This document shows positions 1 through 8,290 of a stretch of DNA of 64,000 bases, in pieces. The notes beneath the pieces were generated by a model. It saw nothing but the letters and a program-made list of their open reading frames with translations, did not search any database and was not told where the DNA came from. The stretch comes from Chelativorans sp. Lineage in GTDB: Bacteria > Pseudomonadota > Alphaproteobacteria > Rhizobiales > Rhizobiaceae. Each line of letters begins with the position of its first letter. Within the stretch, counting starts at the first letter, position 1. A program made the translations under genes and the position numbers. The stretch covers positions 62,001-126,000 of the forward strand of contig NZ_JAPSLH010000009.1 in NCBI RefSeq assembly GCF_031180965.1, in the 5' to 3' direction.

Positions 1-290
1 TGCGCGTCCTCGGCGTCGAGGGTCGCGACGGCCCCGCCCCTGTTGACGAAGCGGAGATCGGGGCTGCGGTTCACACGCCCACCGCTCAAGGCGCGGACAT
101 AGTGATCGAGCAGGCGCACCCCGTGGCTGTCCACGCCCAGGCGCGAGCCATGCATCATGGCGCGCGTCGCCGCGTCCACCGTCTGCTCATCAGCGCCAGT
201 CGCCGCGAGCGCTGCCCGGCAGAAGCGGTCGAGCTCCTCCGCCATCATGCGGTGCACCGCAGGGCCAAGCGTGGTACCGCCGCCGCTCAT
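1..290 (-). CDS. Ldh2-family (malate/L-lactate/ureidoglycolate-type) dehydrogenase, N-terminal part only
   Basis: Only the first 96 or so residues are inside the window; the gene runs off the left edge. The N-terminus carries the family hallmark GVDSHGVR (Asp54, His56), preceded by an amphipathic helix typical of NAD(P)-dependent Ldh2 oxidoreductases, which oxidise 2-hydroxy acids or similar compounds in the cytoplasm. The ATG overlaps the stop of the upstream SDR gene (ATGA), so the two are translationally coupled and probably act in one pathway. The substrate cannot be told from this fragment. Confidence 0.8.
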   Translation of the reverse strand, partial: MSGGGTTLGPAVHRMMAEELDRFCRAALAATGADEQTVDAATRAMMHGSRLGVDSHGVRLLDHYVRALSGGRVNRSPDLRFVNRGGAVATLDAEDA

Positions 291-1030
291 AGCGTCTGGC
301 CTCCGTCCACCACCATCACCGTGCCGGTCGTGAATGCCGACTCGTCGCTCGCCAGATAGAGGGCAGCGGCAGCCATTTCCTCCACCTTGCCCAGCCGGCC
401 CATCGGCTGACGCTCGACAAAACTGCGCCGCATCGCCTCCGGATCCTCGGCGGCGGCGATGCGCGCTTCGAGCGAAGGCGAATGGGTGGTGCCGGGACAG
501 AGTGCATTCACACGCACTCCGGTTCGGATCACGTCGCGGGCGACCGCCTTGGTGAGCCCGATCACGGCAGCCTTGCTGGCGCCATAGGCGGCGCGGTTCC
601 GCACTCCGGTGATCGAGGACGCGACGGACGCGATATTGATGATGGAGCCGTTGCGCCGCTCTATCATGCCGGGCAGGACGGCACGAATAGTTCGGAAGCA
701 GGAAGTGACGTTCTGATCGAAGCTTCTTGCCCAATCCTCGTCGGAACAGTCGAGGACTGTGCCGTTGTGTACCCAGCCCGCACAGTTGACGAGAATGTCG
801 ATGCGGCCGGCCTCGGCAATCGCCCGCGCCACAGCCGGCCCATCCGTGACGTCCAACCCGATGGGCGCTATCGAGGAGAATTGCTCGGCCAGGTCTTGCA
901 TCTTTCCGAGCGAGCGGCTTGCGGCGAATACCTCCGCGCCTTCCGCGGCGAAGGCGAGCGCGATGGCGCGTCCGGTGCCCTGTCCCGCACCGGTGACGAA
1001 TGCTCGTTTTCCCGCGAGCCGTCCCGCCAT
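287..1030 (-). CDS. SDR-family oxidoreductase
   Basis: A classical short-chain dehydrogenase/reductase of 247 residues. The cofactor loop TGAGQGTG is at 13-20, NCAG at 82-85, the catalytic Ser134 and the Tyr147-xxx-Lys151 pair follow, and the C-terminus ends in the usual VVDGGQT. The frame is open further upstream, but the start MAGRLAGK at 1030 places the Rossmann fold at the normal distance from the N-terminus. It overlaps the Ldh2-type gene by 4 bp and is divergent from the GntR regulator, so a two-dehydrogenase catabolic operon controlled by that regulator is likely. Substrate unknown; sugar, sugar acid or hydroxy acid are the usual options. Confidence 0.88.
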   Translation of the reverse strand: MAGRLAGKRAFVTGAGQGTGRAIALAFAAEGAEVFAASRSLGKMQDLAEQFSSIAPIGLDVTDGPAVARAIAEAGRIDILVNCAGWVHNGTVLDCSDEDWARSFDQNVTSCFRTIRAVLPGMIERRNGSIINIASVASSITGVRNRAAYGASKAAVIGLTKAVARDVIRTGVRVNALCPGTTHSPSLEARIAAAEDPEAMRRSFVERQPMGRLGKVEEMAAAALYLASDESAFTTGTVMVVDGGQTL

Positions 1031-1079
1031 CAACACTCTCCCCAGCGGGGCGGCACCTCTGCCGCCCAGAACGTCCACT

Positions 1080-1087
1080 GTGTACAC
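1080..1087. promoter_or_regulatory. short palindrome GTGTACAC in divergent SDR/GntR promoter region
   Basis: A perfect 8-bp palindrome lies 50 bp upstream of the SDR start, in the 208-bp space shared with the divergent GntR-family regulator. Its position suits an operator. The short length means it could occur by chance. Confidence 0.25.
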
Positions 1088-1238
1088 TAGACAAAATTTC
1101 AGGGCAATCCGTATTGTGCGGCCGGATGATCTGCGCGTTGTGTGCCGACAGGCGGCACAAGTGCCAGCGAATTGCCGCGTCCTCCGGAAGCGGCTATTTT
1201 CGCCCTCCGCCAAACGGCGATAACAACGGAAGTCTCAC

Positions 1239-2240
1239 ATGGAATCCGGGCAAGCGACACAAGCAGCGTCCGGCATGGCGCCCCGGCTATACCATCGCGC
1301 CTATGAGATACTTGCCGCGCAGATCGGCGACGGCACGCTTGCACCGGGAATGCGGCTGACCGAATCGAGCGTGGCTGAGCAGTTCGGCATCAGCCGCGCT
1401 CCCGCCCGCCGCGCCTTGGCCGAACTGGAACGCAATGGGTTTGTGACAAAGTCGTCGGGCCGCGGCTATTCCGTACAGGGAGCCCCCTCTGCGAATAAAG
1501 CCGTACCCAAACCAGCGACGGACGAGGATATGAGGCTCGTTTCCCGGCCGAGCTGGGAGCGGATTTATGGCGAGGTGGAGGACGAGGTCATCGGCCGCAT
1601 TTCCTTTGCGAACTGGCGGGTGAACGAGGCTGAACTCGCGCGCTACTACGGCGTCAGCCGCACCGTGGCGCGCGATGTGATCGGCCGGCTGCAAAGCCGG
1701 GGGCTGCTGCGCAAGGACGAGCGCTCGCGCTGGTATGCGCCGGCGCTCACTCCCGAACATGTCGGCGAGCTTTACGAATTGCGCAGCATCCTGGAACCGA
1801 TCGCGCTCGCCAAGGCGGTGCCGCATGTACCGCCCTCGTTCCTATCCCAGATGCGGGCGCATCTGGAGGATGCGGTCGCCAATGCAGAAGCCATCGAGGG
1901 GCCGGTGCTCGATAGCCTCGAGGAGGAGATGCATGTGAAGCTGTTGGGCTTCTGCGGCAACCGAACGCTGATGCAGGCGATCACCCTGCCGCAGTCCCTG
2001 CTGATCGCGCACCGGTTTCTTTACCGGTGGACGCCGCGTCTCTTCAAGACCGAGCCTTTCCTGCCGGAGCATTTGGAGGTGGTGGCTCATCTGGACGCGG
2101 GAGATGCCGCGAAAGCCGCCGCCGCGCTGGAGCGGCACCTCAAAGTGTCAGGCGGCCGCGCATTGGCGCGCGTCGACGTAATCCGGCGCGACTTCCGCGC
2201 CGAAAGCTTGCCTTATCTGGAGCAGCTTGACGGCAGCTGA
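1239..2240 (+). CDS. GntR-family regulator with two winged-helix domains and an FCD-like C-terminus
   Basis: 333 residues. Residues about 17-76 form a GntR winged helix (LTESSVAEQFGISRAPARRAL). A second GntR-like winged helix follows at about 104-160 (VNEAELARYYGVSRTVARDVI). Residues about 172-300 are a helical segment with LYELRSILEPIAL, as in FCD effector domains. Most FCD regulators are about 230 residues with one DNA-binding domain, so the tandem arrangement is unusual. GGAAG precedes the ATG. Divergent from the SDR/Ldh2 genes, which it probably represses until an acidic metabolite binds (family knowledge; ligand unknown). Confidence 0.85.
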   Translation: MESGQATQAASGMAPRLYHRAYEILAAQIGDGTLAPGMRLTESSVAEQFGISRAPARRALAELERNGFVTKSSGRGYSVQGAPSANKAVPKPATDEDMRLVSRPSWERIYGEVEDEVIGRISFANWRVNEAELARYYGVSRTVARDVIGRLQSRGLLRKDERSRWYAPALTPEHVGELYELRSILEPIALAKAVPHVPPSFLSQMRAHLEDAVANAEAIEGPVLDSLEEEMHVKLLGFCGNRTLMQAITLPQSLLIAHRFLYRWTPRLFKTEPFLPEHLEVVAHLDAGDAAKAAAALERHLKVSGGRALARVDVIRRDFRAESLPYLEQLDGS

Positions 2241-2359
2241 GCTGGGCCAGACCCGGACCGCCTCTGTCGGGGACCCCGGCCGTCCGGATTGCGCGCCGGA
2301 GGTAGAAGGCTGCCAGCGATCCCGCCTTACCCCATGAGCGGATGTCCGCTCTTGCCTCC

Positions 2360-3376
2360 TCAGAGCTTCAGGCCAAGCAGGTTTACCGCATTGTCCTGGT
2401 AGAGCTTCCTGCGCGTCGTCTCCGGAACCTCGAGCGCATCAAGGATGCGGATGGTCTCGCGAATATACATCGGCCCGCCTTCGGGATCGAAGGGAGCGTC
2501 TGAGGCAAAGAGCACGTGATCCTCGCCAAAGAACTCGATCGCATGCTCGATCGCCTTGCGTGAGCCGAAGGAGGCGGTATCGGCGTAGAAATCCTTGAAA
2601 TACTCCAGATGCGGGCGCTTCAGCCCCTTCAGCACGGCGGAAAGGTCACGGTCGCTCGTGCGCTTGCCCATCTGGTCCCAGCCGGGCCCGACCCGCCCTT
2701 CGAAGAACGGCACCATGCCGCCGGCGTGATGGGTGATCACCTTCAGGCCCGGATATTTGTCGAACATGCCCGAGAAGACCAGGCGCGCCATCGCGGCCGA
2801 GCTCTCGTACGGCCAGCCGAAGGTCCACCAGATCTCGTATTCGGATCGCTTCTCCGTCAGATAGTCCGGGAAATTTTCGCCGCGCGCCGGGTGCAGCCAC
2901 ACCGGCTTTCCCGCCGATGCCATATATTCGAAGAACGGTTCGAACTCCGGCAGGTCGAGGGGTTTGCCGGACACATTGGTGAAGATCTGCATGCCCACGG
3001 CGCCGAGCTCCTCGATGGCGCGCTTCGACTCCGATACCAGCGCATCCGGGTTGTTCATCGGCGCCGTGCCGATGAAGGCGGGGAAGCGGTCGGGGTATTT
3101 CCGGCACAGCTCGGCCATCGAATCGGAGCCGATACGGGAGAGCTCCAGCGCTTTTTCGGGACCGGCGAGCTTCTCGAGCGGCGGCGAGGCGAGCGAGAGC
3201 ACCTGACGGTAGTCCTCGCCGAACATGTCCATCACCTCGAAACGGCGGTCGAGCTCGGTCATCATCGGAACGGCCCCGGACCGCATGGTGATGTCGGTCA
3301 TGGACCCAATATGGGCGATCAGCGCGTCGAAAAAGGGCTTTGGCCAAATATGATTGAAAATGTCGATCTTCTTCAT
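2360..3376 (-). CDS. amidohydrolase-superfamily protein, ACMSD/decarboxylase-like
   Basis: 338 residues with the Amidohydro_2 (ACMSD-like) layout: TIM-barrel metal site residues His162 (WLHPAR), His216-His217 (THHAGG) and Asp293 (SDAPFDP). In the common family the N-terminus reads IDxHxHxxP, but here it is IDIFNHIWP, so the first metal-binding His is Phe7 while His9 is kept. Relatives decarboxylate or hydrolyse aromatic and unsaturated acids. GAGGATCCC precedes the ATG. It lies 80 bp downstream of the IclR gene on the same strand and is probably the last gene of the TRAP operon, so its substrate may be the imported acid or a product of it. Confidence 0.82.
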   Translation of the reverse strand: MKKIDIFNHIWPKPFFDALIAHIGSMTDITMRSGAVPMMTELDRRFEVMDMFGEDYRQVLSLASPPLEKLAGPEKALELSRIGSDSMAELCRKYPDRFPAFIGTAPMNNPDALVSESKRAIEELGAVGMQIFTNVSGKPLDLPEFEPFFEYMASAGKPVWLHPARGENFPDYLTEKRSEYEIWWTFGWPYESSAAMARLVFSGMFDKYPGLKVITHHAGGMVPFFEGRVGPGWDQMGKRTSDRDLSAVLKGLKRPHLEYFKDFYADTASFGSRKAIEHAIEFFGEDHVLFASDAPFDPEGGPMYIRETIRILDALEVPETTRRKLYQDNAVNLLGLKL

Positions 3377-3456
3377 GGGATCCTCGCTCGCTATGCTGCA
3401 GCGGAGAATTGCGCGGCCAGCGCACCGAAGTCAACGATTTTTCTCACCTAATGAGA

Positions 3457-4239
3457 CTACTGAGCAGCCGTGCCTAGACGCTGCTCGGAAAGCGCGAGCG
3501 TTATTTCCCCCGCAGCCTTGCGCACTTCCCTACCGATCTCGTCGATGATAGTGCCATTGACGAGGTGGCCGGCAATGGTGACGCAGACGGCGGCGACGGG
3601 ACTCTGGCCGGCGTCGAAGACCGGCGCGGCAATGCCCACCACCCCAGGCGTCACCTCGCCGAATGCAACGGCAAAGCCCGCTTTCCTCACCCGCCTTAGG
3701 CTTTCCAGGACTTCGTCCACGCTGTTTCCCAGCCCGATCTCACGAAATTCCCCTATCGTCTGCTCGATAAGCGGGAGAAGGCGGCGGCGTGGGAGGAAGG
3801 CCATCATGGAGCGGGCAATGGCGCCGCGCCCCAAAGGCATGGGGCGGCCGCGTGGATAGCTGGTGCGGGGCTTCTGTGCGGACTGCTCGGAGGCGACGCA
3901 GAGAATACGGAAGCCATACCGGCGCACCAGGAGCGCCGTGCAGCTGTATCGGCTGGTGAGATTTTCCAGATGCTTCTGGCCGTTCAGGATCAGCGCGTCG
4001 GATTTCCGCAGGAGGAAATCCATTTCGACCACCTTCGGTCCGAGCGTGAAGCCGGCATTGGGAGAGGAACTCAGGAGCCCTGCTTCCTTGAGCGTCTTCA
4101 GATATCGGTAGAGCGTCGGACGGCTATAGCCGAGCCTTTCCATCAGCTCCTCCGGGGTCCATTCCAATTGCTCCTCGGAAAAGACCTGCAATATGGCAAG
4201 GCCCCTCTTCAGACTGTTTGCCGCCTGCTCGTCGCTCAA
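3457..4239 (-). CDS. IclR-family transcriptional regulator
   Basis: 260 residues with an N-terminal winged helix (about 8-70, LMERLGYSRPTLYRYLKTL) and the IclR effector-binding domain (about 85-250, ending ITLALSE). The frame is open far upstream through the permease gene, but that part is a shadow. The likely start is TTG at 4239, which overlaps the permease stop (TTGA) and has AGGAAGAAGG upstream. It sits inside the TRAP operon and probably regulates it; the inverted repeat at 7162-7182 is a candidate site. The start codon choice is the main uncertainty. Confidence 0.85.
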   Translation of the reverse strand: MSDEQAANSLKRGLAILQVFSEEQLEWTPEELMERLGYSRPTLYRYLKTLKEAGLLSSSPNAGFTLGPKVVEMDFLLRKSDALILNGQKHLENLTSRYSCTALLVRRYGFRILCVASEQSAQKPRTSYPRGRPMPLGRGAIARSMMAFLPRRRLLPLIEQTIGEFREIGLGNSVDEVLESLRRVRKAGFAVAFGEVTPGVVGIAAPVFDAGQSPVAAVCVTIAGHLVNGTIIDEIGREVRKAAGEITLALSEQRLGTAAQ

Positions 4240-6179
4240 CTTAGCGCCTTCTTCCTCTTTTCCCGCGTGCGGTAGGCTTCCAAAGCCAGGAGCGCAAGCC
4301 CGCCGATGACGCCGATAATATCCGTATAGATGGCGCCGGGGAACATGCCCGCGGGTATCAGCGCCATGAGGCCGAAGAACCCCAAAAGGCCGCGCATCGG
4401 CGTCGACAGCCTGGATAGCGCGTAGCCTGCCAGCGCCGCCGAGATAAGCCAGACACCGATGCTTGCCGTGGCAATCGCCAGCGCGATGTCCGACGGACTG
4501 CCGATGAGGAGCAGTGAGGGCGAATAGACGAAGAGGAATGGCACGATGAACGCCACCCAGCCGAACTTCATTGAAGCCCAGCCGGTCTTCATGGCCGGTG
4601 CCTGCGCGATGCTGGCCGCGGCGAAGGCAGCCATGGCGATGGGCGGCGTGATCATGGACATCATGCCGAAATAGAGCACGAAGAGATGCGCCGCCATCGG
4701 CTCGACCCCCACCTGTACCATGGCGGGGGCGACGAGCGCGGCGAGCAGGACGTAGACGCCGAGCGTCGGCAGGCCCATCCCGAGGACGATGCAGACCATT
4801 GCCGACAGCACGAGCAGGGCTGCGGCGCTGCCGCCGCCCACCTGCACCAATGCGTAGGTCAAGTTGAAGCTGAGGCCAGTCACGTTGAGCACGCCGATGA
4901 CGATGCCGGAGGCGGCCGAGATGATGATGATCTCCACCACCGACTTGCCGGTCTCCTCGAATGTGCGCAAGAGCGAGGAGAGCTTTGGCCGGACCTTCTG
5001 GTAGCCGAAGATGAAGGCGGTGATCACAACGGTGAGCGCTGCGGCGAGCGCCGCCCGTTCCGGCTGCCACATCAGCCAGAACAGCGCCCCTATGAGCAGA
5101 ACGAAGGCCAGGATGAAATGGAGGCCGGTGAGGACCAGCCTTTTGTCCGGGATGTCGGCCTTCGCGACGCGGGAAATTCCAAGCCGTGCAGCTTCCAGAT
5201 CGGCCTGAATGAAGAGGGCTACATAATAGAGGAGCGCCGGCACGAGCGCGGCGAGCGCCACTTCGGCATAGGAGATCTGCAGGAATTCGGCCATCAGGAA
5301 GGCAGCCGCGCCCATCACCGGCGGCATGAGCTGGCCGCCTGTGGAGGCAACGGCCTCGATCGCGCCGGCCTTGTGGGCCGGATAGCCGTCGCGCTTGATC
5401 ATGGGAATCGTGACGATACCGGTTGCTGTGACATTGGCCACCGCCGAGCCGGAGATGGAGCCGAACAGGCCTGAGGCGAGCACGGCAATCTTCATCGAAC
5501 CGCCACGGAAGCGGCCCATGGTCAGCAGCGAGGCGTCGGTGAAGAAGCGCGAGCCGCCCGTATGGCCGAGCACATTACCGAAAAGGATGAAGGCCACCAC
5601 GACAGTGGCGGCCACCGCCATAGGGGTGCCGAAGATGCCGTTGACGTCGAAGGCCATGTAGCCCGACAGCATCTGCCAGTCCTGCGGCCGGCCGGCGAGC
5701 CGTCCTGGGACATAGTTGCCGAACATCGCATAAAGCAGGAAGACGACGATGATGATGACGAGCGAGAGGCCGGTCGTGCGGCGCAGCGCTTCGAGCAGAA
5801 GCAGGATGATTGCCAGGCCCGGGACATAGGCGCTGGGAGGCCGTGAAAAGATGAGATTGACCACCTGGGGATAGCGGACCGTGACATAGCTCACGGCAAG
5901 GAAGGAGATCACGGCGAAGAGGATGTCGTACCAGGGCACGACCTCGCGCGGCGAGCCGCGGCGGGCCGGCAGCATCAGGAAGGCAAGCGGCAAGGACAGC
6001 GCAAGCACCGCCGCGAGGAATTGCTGCGGATAAAGCGCCAGCCCCACCATGCGCGGCAGGTTAATCGGCCAGGCGATCGCCAGCAGCGTCAGGCAGACGG
6101 CCAGGAGACTGGCGATCGGCCGCCAGACGGCGGGGGAAAGGCCGAAGCCGGCCTTCCCCACAGTCCCCTGCCCCGTCAT
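4236..6179 (-). CDS. TRAP transporter fused permease (DctQM type, TAXI system)
   Basis: 647 residues, almost entirely hydrophobic, with the small (DctQ-like, about 1-180) and large (DctM) subunits in one chain, as usual for TAXI-type TRAP systems. The DctM signature region with GSISGSAVANVTATG and PPVMGAAAFLM is present at about 235-300. It carries out sodium- or proton-driven uptake of organic acids across the inner membrane with the binding protein encoded just upstream (4-bp gap). The gene overlaps the IclR gene by 4 bp. Substrate not predictable from sequence. Confidence 0.93.
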   Translation of the reverse strand: MTGQGTVGKAGFGLSPAVWRPIASLLAVCLTLLAIAWPINLPRMVGLALYPQQFLAAVLALSLPLAFLMLPARRGSPREVVPWYDILFAVISFLAVSYVTVRYPQVVNLIFSRPPSAYVPGLAIILLLLEALRRTTGLSLVIIIVVFLLYAMFGNYVPGRLAGRPQDWQMLSGYMAFDVNGIFGTPMAVAATVVVAFILFGNVLGHTGGSRFFTDASLLTMGRFRGGSMKIAVLASGLFGSISGSAVANVTATGIVTIPMIKRDGYPAHKAGAIEAVASTGGQLMPPVMGAAAFLMAEFLQISYAEVALAALVPALLYYVALFIQADLEAARLGISRVAKADIPDKRLVLTGLHFILAFVLLIGALFWLMWQPERAALAAALTVVITAFIFGYQKVRPKLSSLLRTFEETGKSVVEIIIISAASGIVIGVLNVTGLSFNLTYALVQVGGGSAAALLVLSAMVCIVLGMGLPTLGVYVLLAALVAPAMVQVGVEPMAAHLFVLYFGMMSMITPPIAMAAFAAASIAQAPAMKTGWASMKFGWVAFIVPFLFVYSPSLLLIGSPSDIALAIATASIGVWLISAALAGYALSRLSTPMRGLLGFFGLMALIPAGMFPGAIYTDIIGVIGGLALLALEAYRTREKRKKALS

Positions 6180-6183
6180 AGAC

Positions 6184-7140
6184 CTACTCTTTCCAGAGAC
6201 CTACTTCCTTATAGAAGCGGATGGCCCCCGGGTGGTATTCGGAAGGCGCGGTCTCACCCACCATGTCCTGCGGATTGAAGGAATTGAAAGGCGGGAAGGT
6301 GGCGGCCATGGAGTCCTTATTCTCGTAGAGGGTCTTGGTCATCTGATAGACGAGATCCTCCGGCACGCCGGCGTGGGTAAAGACCACCTGCGGATAGGCG
6401 AAATAGGTCGCTTTCTTCTCCACGCCGGGCGTGTTCGGGCCCGGCTCCAGCTCGACAAAGAAGGCCACGGGCCAGTGCTGGCGCGCGAGTGCCAGGTTCT
6501 CCTCGGTCGGCTCGACCGGCAGCGCCCGCAGGCCGCCGACCGCCGCGTCCGCCTCGCGCACCTTGCCGGCGCCGTGCGCAAAGATGAATCCCACCGATTC
6601 GCCGGCGATGAAGGCGTCGGCTCCCGCCACGACGCTTGGCACCTGCACGGGCTGCATGTCGGCACGCGTCAGACCTGCGGTGGCGTAGATGGCATCGAGT
6701 TGCGGCAGAATGGTATTCTGGGCCGTGTACCCGTCGACCATCGGCTTGCCCTTAAGATCGGCAATGGTGTGAATGTCGGAATCGGCGCGCACGAAGATCG
6801 CTTCGACGAGCGGCATGACGAGACCCACGATCCTGAGATCCGGATTGACCGAGCCTTCGAACCACTCCTTGCCTTCGAGCGCGTAGTTCACCTCCTGCAG
6901 GTTTGCCACGCCGAACTCGATGCCGCCCGATGCGACGAAGGGTATGTACTGGTTCGGACTGGTGGCGGGCTGAATGGTGGCGTTGAGGCCGGCCCGGTTT
7001 GCCGCATTGGCCACGGCGGTGCCGATATTGTGGAAGATCGAGCCGGGATTCGAGGTTGCAATCCCGACAGTCTGCGCTGCCGCGGGACCGCTGAGGGCGA
7101 TGGCGGCCGCAAGCGCGGCCAGGGCAAGCTGGCGTTTCAT
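6184..7140 (-). CDS. TAXI-family TRAP transporter solute-binding protein
   Basis: 318 residues. A clear Sec signal peptide (MKRQLALAALAAAIALSG, cleavage after AAA) is followed by the TAXI fold, starting VGIATSNPGSIFHNIG and including DLKGKPMVDGYTAQ. The frame extends 15 codons upstream, but the ATG at 7140 has GGAGGAG before it and starts the signal peptide. First gene of the operon binding protein, permease, IclR regulator, amidohydrolase. Periplasmic receptor delivering a small organic anion to the fused permease; TAXI members bind dicarboxylates, glutamate or aromatic acids, and this one is unassigned. Confidence 0.93.
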   Translation of the reverse strand: MKRQLALAALAAAIALSGPAAAQTVGIATSNPGSIFHNIGTAVANAANRAGLNATIQPATSPNQYIPFVASGGIEFGVANLQEVNYALEGKEWFEGSVNPDLRIVGLVMPLVEAIFVRADSDIHTIADLKGKPMVDGYTAQNTILPQLDAIYATAGLTRADMQPVQVPSVVAGADAFIAGESVGFIFAHGAGKVREADAAVGGLRALPVEPTEENLALARQHWPVAFFVELEPGPNTPGVEKKATYFAYPQVVFTHAGVPEDLVYQMTKTLYENKDSMAATFPPFNSFNPQDMVGETAPSEYHPGAIRFYKEVGLWKE

Positions 7141-7161
7141 GCTTTTCTCCTCCGCTGTGCC

Positions 7162-7182
7162 GTACCGCCGCATGAGCGGTAC
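7162..7182. promoter_or_regulatory. inverted repeat GTACCGC-N7-GCGGTAC, candidate operator of the TRAP operon
   Basis: Perfect 7-bp arms separated by 7 bp, 22-42 bp upstream of the binding-protein ATG. The size and position suit an IclR dimer, and an IclR gene lies in the same operon. Binding is inferred only. Confidence 0.45.
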
Positions 7183-7369
7183 CAAAATCCCTGAAAATGA
7201 GATTATTGGGCTATCATGCGCTCACCAGAGCGGCTTTTTCAAGCGCATTTCTCGCCGGGGGCGGTAGGGGGCGCGCGCAACCGAGGCCGCTCACGTCAAT
7301 TGACCCGCGGAGGTGACGTCTTCATCGACGATCCGGATATCCGGCACCGCGCTGTTTCATCGGGCGCAG

Positions 7370-8290
7370 TCAGGTATTCGCAAAACCGGGATCGAAGCGG
7401 GCGAGCGCCGCGGCATCCGGCAGGCCGGCACGGCCGCCGGGCATCATGCATTTCAGCGCAGCGACAGCGTTGGAGAAGGCGATGCCCCTCTCCAGGGGCC
7501 AGGACCGGGCAAGCGCCAGCGCCAGCGCGCCATGGAATGCGTCTCCCGCACCGACGGTGTCCACCGCCGCAACCAAGGGCGGCCGCGCGTTGGCGATCCC
7601 GCCCTCCGCCAGCCAGTGAAGGCCTTCGGCCCCGTCCGTCACCCCGACCAGGCGGTGGCCAGGCCGGGCCGCCCACCGCAGGCCTTCTTCCATGTCTTCG
7701 CTTCCGGAGAATTGCATCAGACCCGGGCGAGAGAACACGACATGGTCGGCCGCTTCGACAAGAGCTGCAACCTGTTGGCGCGGGTGGCGCGAAATGTCGG
7801 CGTCGAGCACGCGGGGAATGCCGCGGCTGGTGGCCGACTGGAGGGTCTTCAGCGCTCCTTCAGGCCAGGACAGGTCGCAGAGGACCGCGCCGCCAAGGCT
7901 CTCAGGTTCGAGCCAAGCGGCGTCTCCAGGCAGGTTCGGATCGGCATAGGCGACGATCAGCCTTTCCCCATGGTCGTCGACCAAGATGACGGAGCCCGGT
8001 GAATGATGACCCGGAAAAAGCTTCAGCCATCGCGTATCCACGCCTTCCTGTGAGAGTTCCTCGCGCAGCGTCTGACCGACCGCGTCCTCGCCGAGGCGGC
8101 CAGCGAAGACCGCCTTGCCCCCCAGCCGTGCGATCGCCACGCTGGCAGTGGCTGCTGGGCCGCCGCCCACCTCCCGGCGCGACCTGGCATAGATCTTGAC
8201 CGGCTGTGACGGGATCTCCGCCACGCTCATGATGATGTCCTGGATGGCGAGGCCGACGCAGAAGACCTCGCCCTGCACGCTGTCAGACAA
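7370..8290 (-). CDS. PfkB-family carbohydrate kinase
   Basis: About 306 residues of the ribokinase/PfkB family. The N-terminal GGGPAATASVAIARLGG and the C-terminal DTVGAGDAFHGA (catalytic Asp in GAGD) are intact. It phosphorylates a sugar or related polyol with ATP in the cytoplasm. The gene overlaps the end of the ABC ATPase gene. A TTG at 8290 with GACAGG upstream, or a GTG at 8278, is the likely start; there is no good ATG. Co-transcription with the ATPase ties it to the sugar imported by the divergent ABC genes. Confidence 0.87.
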   Translation of the reverse strand: MSDSVQGEVFCVGLAIQDIIMSVAEIPSQPVKIYARSRREVGGGPAATASVAIARLGGKAVFAGRLGEDAVGQTLREELSQEGVDTRWLKLFPGHHSPGSVILVDDHGERLIVAYADPNLPGDAAWLEPESLGGAVLCDLSWPEGALKTLQSATSRGIPRVLDADISRHPRQQVAALVEAADHVVFSRPGLMQFSGSEDMEEGLRWAARPGHRLVGVTDGAEGLHWLAEGGIANARPPLVAAVDTVGAGDAFHGALALALARSWPLERGIAFSNAVAALKCMMPGGRAGLPDAAALARFDPGFANT

